From Salvator merianae (Eukaryota > Chordata > Lepidosauria > Squamata > Teiidae), in the NCBI GenBank assembly GCA_003586115.2, contig QVOM02000074.1:4952197-5016196 (forward strand): DNA of 64,000 nt. Direction: 5' to 3'. A program made the position numbers and the translations under genes. The notes beneath the pieces are model-generated. The model was not told the origin of the DNA. It ran no database searches and was given only the letters and a program-made list of their open reading frames with translations. Below, piece after piece: positions 55,876 to 64,000 of this stretch (position 1 is its first letter; every line of letters begins with the position of its first letter).

Positions 55876-58197
55876 CTGTGGAACTAGGAAGGGGGGTGGA
55901 TTTGTGCCTTCTTGCCTGGCCATCTCACTGAGATAGCTCTGGTCTTCCTTTGGAGCCCTTCTGCATGGGCCACTTAGTGTGGGTTATGAAGGGGTTCTGG
56001 GGCCTCACTTTTGCATGGCTGGTGTGGGATAGAGGAAACCCCACTCCCTCTTAGCATGTTCCATCTGCACCAGTTAGGTCTACCAGTGGATTAACAACTC
56101 TAGTCCAGATCAGTGGGCCATGTGTGGAAGGCACACAACCCACTATTCTGGGATACAAAGGGCCATTTCGACAGTGCAACACGAAGTGCTGCCGGAAGTG
56201 GGTGCCTCCGCCCTTCCCAGAAAGGATCCTTCTGGAATCTCCGAAAGCTGGGACTGAAATGTTCCTGGCCTTCAGGGTCCAGTCACCAGCTTCAAGGACT
56301 GGGCCCAACCTTCAAAGCCAGTTGCTGAGGCTGAGCCAGTGTGGACTGCCTAGCATGCAGAGGGGCCTTAGCCCATGCTAGGGCTAGTCCAGCCAGGTGT
56401 GAGCTGGACTATCCAGTGCAGGTTAGCATGGTGTGGCATAGCCCATGCCAAGTAAAAATGGCATTGGTCACTGCACCAAAGCAGTCATCTGCTCTGCTCT
56501 AGGGACTTCCAGGATGGCCCACTTTAAAGAATGGCCTTTCTAGTACAGCAAGGCATTCTGAGAAAAGGGGCTTTGCATTGCAAATCATGTCCCAAGTTTA
56601 TCAGATCAAACTATTAAAAATTAATGTCCAAATGCCATTATTCTTCGACTTTAGTGGCATAAAAAGGGTGCTCTTTGTGCCCCTCTTAAGCACAGAATGC
56701 TACTCAGTCTGGAAGGACATCCTCAGAGTTAGAAATTGGCAGGTGAGAGGCCCTGAAAGCTCTTGGAACAACACAGCTATCGCTGTTCTGGCCTCAGGTG
56801 TGCAAAGAAAGAGAAGGTGCAGGTTGAGACCAGCATGGCAGCTCCGCCTGAGGTGGCAGAACGTCTTTTGCCAGTCTTGCAGTTACAGAGGCCTATAAGC
56901 CCACTTCAGACATTCTTGCTTAGCATGTGAAAGCTGGGAATGTAGCAGAGGCATGCAAGATAACCTCTTCCCCTTTGCATGGAAAGAGCTTTGCTCCGTC
57001 AGAAATGGATATGTTGTTTTTATGCTCTTCCCAGCTAATTATTTGGTTTTGGCCTTTCATGTTGTCCTGGGATGACTGGAGAGCAATTTGCTACTATACA
57101 TTTGCATTTGTTTTTATCTTATAACAAAGATGGGCAGCTATGAACAGTAGGCTAAATCTAGCTCTATTGAGAACGTAACTATTGCATAGATATCAGTCCA
57201 GAACAAAAGAAGAAAAAAATGCATTTGTGTTGACAGAAACTTCTAAAACATATTTTATATTTTAAGGTTTGGCTTTTCCTTCTGCATGGCGACTTCATAG
57301 TTGCTTTCTTTGAACTAGAATTATTTTCTTATTAAACTGCTATGGCCTTTCCCCAGAATAGATGCACATCAAAATTAGCAGCCTACCATGTTACCAAACT
57401 GTATGTCTTTTAAGGCATTCTGGTAAAATCCCAGCAGCTATTTCTCATTTCAGGACAGGTGTTCATATTTTTAATATATCTCATCAAGCAAGGGTTTCCC
57501 TCCCACACAAAGATTGAAGACTTACTTAAGCATGGGATCTAATTCTCCTAGGCACTAATAATTGATTACACGCTGTGTTGCAATACTGCACCTGCAAAGG
57601 TAAAAGCTTCCTCATCAGCTTATGAGTGAAGTCATTGTGTTTCCTCCCATAATGAGAAATGAAGCTGTCCAATTCTAAAGCAATGAACACATATGTGTAC
57701 TCACACAATGATTATGAATCACTCACAGCAAAACACAGCTGCAAAAAGTAAGCACACACTGAACTTTCTCTAACTGGAATGCAAGTGTACAATTAGAAAA
57801 TGTACATTCACCAGCCAGTGGCAGCTGGCAAAGGGAGGTTGTAAGCAGAAACTGCTCCCCAGCACTGCATTGGTTCAGTGGCTTTTTTGAAGTTTCTGTG
57901 GCAGCATTTCCATTTCATAATCTCCAATTTAATCCAGTCATTTCTTTGCTTCACCTAATTTTGACAGCTAGAGGTTCCAGTTCAACTGCAAACTCCTGTC
58001 TTATATCGTGTTTGTGAGAGCTGTTCCAGAAATGTTATTATTGCCTAGATGCTTTGTGTATGGGGCTCTCTAATTAGATGATTGGAAGGAATCCCATCTT
58101 CGTTACACTTTTATTAGATGCTTAACATTTGTAAGCATTTTATGATGAAGCCAGTTGGTCCTCATTAATAAGGGCCAACAAATTTGTCTCTGTTGAC
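55876..58197. other. No gene seen; includes apparently repeat-free sequence at about 56900-58190
   Basis: At 56161 GGGCCATTTCGACAGTGC looks like a Harbinger-type left end without a visible partner. From about 56900 the sequence lacks terminal repeats, tails and tandem structure and is rich in TAAT and ATTTGCAT-like motifs. This is the best candidate in the window for single-copy, possibly constrained non-coding DNA (see findings). Confidence 0.35.
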
Positions 58198-58200
58198 CAA

Positions 58201-58904
58201 GGCCACGATCACACCCTAGCCTGATAGTCCATCCCAGGGACAAACAGGGAATTCAGGCTATTTTTGGCCTGGAACAGCCCGGTCACAACTATGGTGACAA
58301 CAATGACGATGCCCCCCATCGAGCCTTCATGGATCCCCCTTGCCTGGTAAAAGGTAAGCTTCAGCGGTCTATGGTGGGCGGCTTGGCATGGTGGGAGGGT
58401 GTTTTGATACAGTGGGGGGGTGCGGTGCAGTGCAGGGTGACTTGGCACAGTGTTGGGAGGCAAAGGGGTGTGACATTGAAGCTTGCCTTTTACCTTTTAC
58501 CAGGCAGTCAAGGGAATCAGCTTGGCATGATGGTGGCAGCAGCAACAGCATTGTAGGACATTGGGCAGGTGTCAGGCAGTCGCAGTGGAGTCTTGGTGGC
58601 AAGGTTGGGCCCTTCCTGGGATGAGACAAAGTAAGGTGGTTCCACGGGCGGCAGCAGTGACCAGCTCGTGCCGCCCTGCTGGCTGTCCTCCACACCATCG
58701 CTGCTGAGCTGGCCTGGACAGCAGCCCTTTGCCTGGATCTATTTCTGGCTGAAATGGAGTCAGTGCTGGGATTATTCCAATTTCTGTATAGTCCCATTCC
58801 ACCCAGAAAAGTCCTCAGAAAAACCAGAAATGCACTTTGGTGTTTGGTCTCCGAGGACTTAGGATGGTCTTCATCCTTCTAAAATACAAGGTGCGGCTGC
58901 GGCC
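58201..58904. mobile_element. Harbinger-like MITE, family H8
   Basis: Ends are GGCCACGATCACACC and GGTGCGGCTGCGGCC, with CAA on both sides (58198-58200 and 58905-58907). Inside, CCTTGCCTGGTAAAAGGTAA at about 58337 and its complement TTACCTTTTACCAGGCA at about 58489 form an internal inverted repeat around a TGGCATGGTGGG / GTGCAGTGCAGG-rich centre. Confidence 0.6.
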
Positions 58905-59020
58905 CAAAACATAAAGTTCTATCTTAGTAAAGCAATGGGTGCAAACGTATGCCAGGTTTTTACAGGAATTATGACAAACGATTATGTGGAGTTCTTTTAG
59001 GCTTGTGATCTTGTATCTTA

Positions 59021-59238
59021 GGTTGTGATCACACGCAGTAAAAAAAGCACCTTGGTAGCTGGAGATGGTTTTGACGTGGGATTGTTCAACACGCTTGTCT
59101 GCTCTTCCCCCCTCTCATGAACATTCTGGACTAGAAGAAGTAGATTTGGGAAGGGGTGAGAACACAAGGGCAACACGCTGCTGTCCCTAAGATGCTTCTG
59201 AGGTGCTTTTTTTCTTATGTGTTTATGCAGTTTCGGCC
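59021..59238. mobile_element. Short MITE with GGTTGTGATCACACGCAG end
   Basis: The left arm GGTTGTGATCACACGCAG, AAAAAAAGCACCTT is answered by AAGGCACC-like GAGGTGCTTTTTTTCTT and TTTCGGCC at the right. Flanks TTA and TCA form an imperfect trinucleotide duplication. It is 218 bp long, with no gene. Confidence 0.55.
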
Positions 59239-59422
59239 TCATTTATTATTTTAGGAATAGTTCTTGCATCAGAGCATGACAATTAAAAAAAAAAAAGTAT
59301 TTATTTCACAGAAACTAGTTTTTAATCATTGACCCTATTTATTGGAAAATTTAAGAATATTGAGTAGCAAACAGAAACTTCTCAGTTTCTCAGGTGATCT
59401 GACTGTTAAAGGATATTCTTTA

Positions 59423-60759
59423 GGAGCACGGTCTGACATCGTAAATTTAATCCGTATCAGAAGAGTGTGAGGACTGAGTTAATCTTTCAATCCACATTTG
59501 CGTTTTAACACGGACTCAGTTCGAACTTGCTCATTCTCACATTGACGTTTCCCGCTCTTGGTATGGGGAAACCATACTTTTTCTGCCTCCACCCCTCACC
59601 AAAGTCCCCTCCCTGAGCAGTCAGAGATTGGCTGCAGTCCTAACGTTCAACTCTTGACTTCACAGACGCAAGAGGGATTCTTCCTGCTCTTTACAAACAC
59701 CCAGCAGCGGTGCGTACCTTTAAAAGCGGGTGTTCGCTCCCGCGCCATCACCGTTCGCGGGGCCACCGAGCCTCCGTAGTGACGCAGCAGGTCGCCTCGA
59801 CCTGCTGCGTCACTACGGAGGCTCGGTGGCCCCGCGAACAGCGATGGTGTGGGAGTAAACACCCGCTTTTAAAGGCACGCACCGCCGCTGCAAACACCTT
59901 CTTTAAATTAAAAGAAAAAAGCCTCCTAATCTCCTTGTTAGATCCTAACAAGGGATCAAAGCAAGGTGTGGGGAGAAACTGCTTTGGGAGAGTGGCTGGT
60001 TGTTTGGGTTTTGTTTTTTTTTGCTTCTCCATGCTTTAAAAATAATAAGAATAAAATTTCTCTCATCCCCACAAAAAAGTTCTCCCTCAGCTCTCTCTCT
60101 GCGTTAATGATCCTCTCAACTCAACTCCTTGCCCCCCCAGTTCTTCCTCGGCTGCTGACATACATGCAACGTTCTGTATACATGTTTGTGAGAGAGGAGG
60201 GGGGTATGTTGCAGGGAGGTGGGCAGAAGACTGGTCAAGGTCGGCGTGAGGTGGGAAGCCTTTCTGCAGGCTTCCCCTTGCTCTTCCCCTAGCCAAGTCT
60301 GAACTTCTGCAGAACTCTAGGCAGCTTCAGGTGAAGAGCGGGAAAGATAAAACTTGCCATCGGACTTGTCCCTGCGCGCATGTGTGTGTCTGCATGCCTA
60401 GAAAGGAGAAAGTACTGTGCTCCTTGTCCACTCATCCCTGCTGACCGTGGTACCCACCCCCTTGAGCATAACATCCACAACAAAGTCCGTCATTGGACAG
60501 CAGGAAATGGGAAGCCCTCCCTCTGCACCCCCCCAAAAAAGTACAGTCCCTCCCAATAGTCTCCTTCCGTGTTCTCACATCGCAAAGTAAAGTGGGCTAG
60601 CGATCTGGAATGGCTTGAGAACTCATTAAATCCAAATGAGAAGTAGTCCAGATTTTACCAATTTAGTCCCGAAAAACTACAGAAAGACAAGATCATGTTG
60701 GGCCAGCGGGAACTGAAGACGGCCTGTAAACTGATTAAATGCCGTGTTGGAACGCGGCC
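59423..60759 (-). mobile_element. Harbinger-like element H1, copy interrupted by a palindromic hAT MITE
   Basis: The left end is GGAGCACGGTCTGACATC and the right end CCGTGTTGGAACGCGGCC. Flanks are TTA and TAG, an imperfect duplication. It is the sister of 45990-47272, with the same interior (CTTCTTTAAATTAAAAG onward). Compared with that sister it has an extra 189-bp MITE plus an 8-bp duplication at 59702-59898 and lacks the inverted duplication at 46702-46840. Confidence 0.8.
59702..59890. mobile_element. Palindromic hAT-like MITE, copy 3
   Basis: Ends are CAGCAGCGGTGCGTACC and GGCACGCACCGCCGCTG. A perfect 8-bp duplication CAAACACC lies at 59694-59701 and 59891-59898. The empty site is preserved in the sister H1 copy at about 46276-46285 (ACAAACACTTC). 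The centre, around 59796, is a long perfect palindrome (GACGCAGCAGGTCG / CGACCTGCTGCGTC). Confidence 0.92.
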
Positions 60760-62880
60760 TAGTTTACTTGCCTGCTTATTCCTTGCATGTTAGGAAGAAT
60801 TCATGCTTTGTTTTCTTCTTTTTCTTCTAATTCTAATGCAGTTCTTCAATCTAGTAATGTCCCTGCTTGCTTCCAAGCACAAAATTATCCATTGATTTCT
60901 GATTGTAATAATTAACCCAATAAATTTTACATAAAATTTTTAGTCCACAGTTTTTCTAAATAAATATCTTTTCTTGATGTGAAATAACAAGTGTTCCCCA
61001 ACTGTCTCTTTGATCCACAAGGACTTGGGTGAGGACTACAGAGCACAGTAACTTAAATTACTCATTAATTGACTGATACTCCCCTGAGAAGCTGATCTTT
61101 TCTCACTCTTGCTTCATTCCATGTTGTAACTCGATGGCATAAATATTAGTATACTATATAATGCAGAGCCGGAAGCTTTGGCTCCACTGAGAATTTGCCA
61201 TCTCTCCAAGACCTGTGGGCTCTTTGTGTCACATGCAGCACTTACAATGTGTGGCTGCTAACTGGTGGACTATATTCAAAGTGCAGGCAAGATTCCTTAT
61301 TTTCCACTGAAAATCCTTTTAAAAGCCCCTTACTTGTACTACTGTATTATCAGAAATCAATTTTACTTTTTATAAAAAAAACAATTTATTTTTAAAACTC
61401 ACAAATATGGAGTGGCTAGCTTTTAAACATGTCCTGCCTCTTAATCATGGGTCTTTCTGCACAGGGCCTTATTCTGAATTATATCCCAGAATAGGGGCCA
61501 TTGTCTGCATGCTATTCTCGTGCAACAACAAAATCCAACATGGCGGATTTGTGCCAAGTTCTTCTGATGCACACTTGGACTAAAGGTGTGGTTCTTGGAC
61601 AACATAAAGTTTGTTTTGAGACCTGTCTGGGAAAATGGTCTCAGCAGAGGTTGTGGAATTATGTCAAAGTGCTCTTAGTCTCATCTCCACAACAGCCCTG
61701 TACTTTTTGAAAATAACTTAGCCAACATTAAAATTTTCAGTTGCACATAATTTATTCATGTTCTTTCCCTTTTAATGTATGCCACCCACGAGAGCTTGTT
61801 ATTATGGCGTCTTTCTTTTTCCTTTCTAATACTGGCTGTTGAACTGTCTCTACCTGCGGAGGCATCTGCTAGTCTGCCTCTTCGTGGAGGGACCCCAGGG
61901 CACACAGCAAAATATTGCGTGGAGCAGCTGGATCCCGAATGGAGAGCGCTTTGCAGGGTCTCAGGGTGGCAGGCCAAACAGTATTCCATGCGTACCACCG
62001 AAACATGAAAAATATAAATATTTTGAAATAATCCGTCAGGAGGTAGGGGGAAGAATTTAACAGTAAATATTTCTTCAATATGGAGAGGATAGCAAGACAG
62101 TTGGGCTAAGCCTGTGCAGTTGCAAAGCTTCATGAAGGTAGATATGTACCTAGGAGCAAGTCTACTGAACAACAAAACAAAAACAAAAAAGCAAAAGCTC
62201 TAAGGAAATGCACATTAGTACAGAATATCCTTGTAAATATGGCTTGTCAGTGTTGCATCATGACTTGGCACACAAATCAGGACATTGGAAACTGGAACGG
62301 AGGAAGGAAGGAAAACACTCACCTCACTGTTGGAGTCTTGGTATCTGTTTCAAGCGCTGTTTTCTGCCACAGTTTATTTCAACAGTCTTTGTAGGTTGGT
62401 GAATGGCTGTTGCCACCCAATGGATATAAAGTGAATTGACTGTCATTTCATAAGATTGGTAATTTAATTGTGCATCATTTTCATGCCTACTTTCAGGCTT
62501 TGTCTACTTGTGGTTTGCGTGGAAAATGCACAATCACATATTTAGTTCTGCCCTTACATGTCCGTGTGAATATCACAGCATCGCAGCACTTTTTTCAGCC
62601 AACGTTTGTGCTCTTTTTTTAATTAATGCAAGAATTCCAATATCTGAAAGACAATTTATTTCCTTTAATTATTTTTTATTCTGTTCATTAACCATTTGGA
62701 TGAAGTCCCAATGAGTATATTTAGATTTACCTTGCACACATAAAGAATTTTGCAATTGTATGTAATTCAGATGGCAGCCTGAGCACTGTTTCTGTTAGCT
62801 GGGGTACCAGTGGTACTATTAATCACAATTTGGGGGGGACAGTATTTGTGATTGAAGCTATCAGACATTTAAAAAACAAA
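60760..62880. other. No gene seen; contains a half H4 MITE at 61449-61525
   Basis: GGGTCTTTCTGCACAGGGCC to ATTATATCCCAGAATAGGGG at 61449-61505 is the left half of the H4 MITE. The rest is AT-rich and without terminal repeats. The 139-codon minus-strand frame at 61756-62175 shows no domain. The part at about 62470-62790 has no repeat character. Confidence 0.4.
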
Positions 62881-62889
62881 ACAAAAATA

Positions 62890-63766
62890 ACTACAAAATG
62901 TCCTAATTTTGACAAATTCTAGCAGATGCCTCCAACTGGGTTGAAAGCAGCTGCACGAGAGCACCAACTGGATACCATGCAGTACATACATTGAATACGT
63001 CTGATGAGCTCCAAGCCTTCTGGGATAATCTTCTGTGGACTGATGGGGCAAAGGTGGAACATACTGGAAGATCGTGTCTTGTTACATCTGGTGTAAAACA
63101 TTCAACAATAAGAACCCCATACCAACAGTAAAACACAGTAGTGGTAGTGTGATGGTGTGGTGATGCTTTGCTATTTCAGAGCCAGGGCAACTTGCCATAA
63201 TTGACAGAAGCATGAATTCTGCTCTCTACCAGAAAATCCTGAAGGGATATATCTGGTCATCATTTTGTGATCTGAACGCCAAACTCAATTGGGTTATGCA
63301 ATAAGATGATAATTCAGTGCACAAGGGCAAATCCACCTCTGAATGACACACACAAGAGTTTTGGAGTGGCCAAGTCAAAGGTCTGACTTCAACCCCATTG
63401 AGATGCTCTGGGCCTTAAATGTGGACAATTTAAGTGATTCTGCAAAGAAGAGTAGGCCAAAAGTCCTACACATGGATGTGAAAGGCTGATCTCCAGTTAT
63501 TGGAGGTGTTTGGTTGCAGTTGTAGCTGCTAAAAGTGGCACCACCAGGTATTACGTTTGAGGCCAATTACTTTATCACATGGATGATATAGGTGTTGGAT
63601 AATGTTTTTCCCTCAATAAATGAATGATCACTTGAAAGCTGTATTTTGTGTTTATTCAGGTTCTCTTTGCCTCATATTCATTTTTGTCTGAAGATCTCAA
63701 ACAATTAAGTGTGACAAATACACAAATCTAGATGTCAGGAAGACAAATACTTTTTCACAGCACTGT
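62890..63766 (+). mobile_element. Tc1/mariner-type transposon relic
   Basis: The right end reads GAAGACAAATACTTTTTCAC then AGCACTG at 63741-63766, a terminal repeat type known for Tc1/mariner elements (CAGTGCTGTGAAAAAGTATT when complemented). The left end is eroded. The transposase pseudogene described separately fills most of the interior. The target TA could not be confirmed on both sides. Confidence 0.65.
62920..63430 (+). pseudogene. Tc1/mariner transposase pseudogene, catalytic half
   Basis: The decayed plus-strand frames follow the order of a Tc1 transposase DDE domain: FWDNLLWTDGAKVEH (first catalytic D region), a GVKHSTIRTP-like step, a VVVV-n-WCGDAL strand, SQGNLP, then NSIG and a Q-n-DDN (second D region, at about 63297). 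Last come VAKSKV and, in another frame, EWPSQRSDFNPIEMLW at 63364-63411 (third acidic residue in NPIE). At least four frameshifts and several stops separate these motifs, and the N-terminal DNA-binding half is missing. It is an extinct copy. Confidence 0.75.
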
Positions 63767-64000
63767 TCCCATTTTTCAAAAAAATTTAATTATGTTTGGG
63801 CTTTTTATGGCCAGGATCCTAAGATGAATGCTGCCTTGGCCTTTGCTATAATACAAGCACTATCCCTGGAGGGGATAGATCCTTACAGGTATCATGACTT
63901 GGACTCCAGAATTAATGCAGTATCACTAATGTAGTGTCACCCAATTTTAGTGGATGAGTTTCGATTATTGGAATCTAAGAGCATTTATAAAGACATTGCT
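63767..64000. other. Unassigned sequence at window end
   Basis: No recognisable gene or repeat is seen in the last 230 bases. Confidence 0.4.

Noticed and set aside
58201..59238. One large transposon from 58201 to 59238
   Set aside because: Each part has its own inverted ends, and the first has its own CAA duplication, so two neighbouring MITEs explain it better.
61756..62175. 139-codon minus-strand frame
   Set aside because: The product has no recognisable domain and overlaps an open frame on the other strand.

Overview
This is eukaryotic, vertebrate DNA, most likely from a squamate reptile (lizard or snake). The evidence is the mix of repeats: decayed CR1/L2-type LINEs, young and old L1, a Sauria/Squam-type SINE tail, a Tc1/mariner fossil, and many non-autonomous PIF/Harbinger-like and hAT-like DNA transposons. 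I could not support any host protein-coding exon, tRNA, rRNA or bacterial-type feature. The window reads as intergenic or long-intron sequence. Almost every long open frame is either a relic of a retroelement reverse transcriptase or an artefact of GC-rich tandem repeats.

Layout. 1-216 is the end of a CpG-rich hAT-like element. 579-3697 is a nested block: a Harbinger-like element (called H1 here) that carries an L1 3' fragment and was later hit by a second Harbinger-like MITE (1909-2373) and by a CpG-rich hAT-like element (2437-3144, 8-bp target duplication). 4.1-9.8 kb holds MITEs, an L2-type LINE end and a 2.1-kb foldback element. 12.1-16.0 kb is two decayed L2-type LINEs in opposite orientations. 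16-23.5 kb has palindromic hAT MITEs, hairpin MITEs, an L2 fragment and an L1 inserted in an L2 tail. 28.0-34.9 kb has a short H1 copy, a CR1 fragment, a second composite H1 copy (30558-32572) that is the uninterrupted sister of the 0.6-3.7 kb block, and an internally deleted L1 (33011-34864) with a 14-bp target duplication. 37.8-39.2 kb is CpG-rich MITE sequence. 41.7-45.4 kb is an L2 relic invaded by a younger non-LTR element (43880-44532, 13-bp duplication). 45.5-48.6 kb is DNA transposons, including a second CpG-rich hAT-like copy (47825-48561). 49.5-55.9 kb has an L2 end, a CpG-rich MITE, a SINE and another H1 copy. 58.2-60.8 kb is MITEs plus an H1 copy that itself contains a palindromic hAT MITE. 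62.9-63.8 kb is a Tc1/mariner pseudogene.

How the parts work together. The elements here are parasites rather than a pathway. The non-autonomous DNA transposons would need transposases supplied elsewhere in the genome. What stands out is how clearly the history can be read: exact 3-bp and 8-bp target duplications, filled and empty paralogous sites inside the window, and one DNA transposon family that has carried a captured L1 fragment to at least two sites. All the CpG-island-like patches I see lie in or at the ends of such elements.

Family names H1 to H10 are my own labels. Classifications rest on target-site length, terminal repeats and remembered family motifs, not on a database search.
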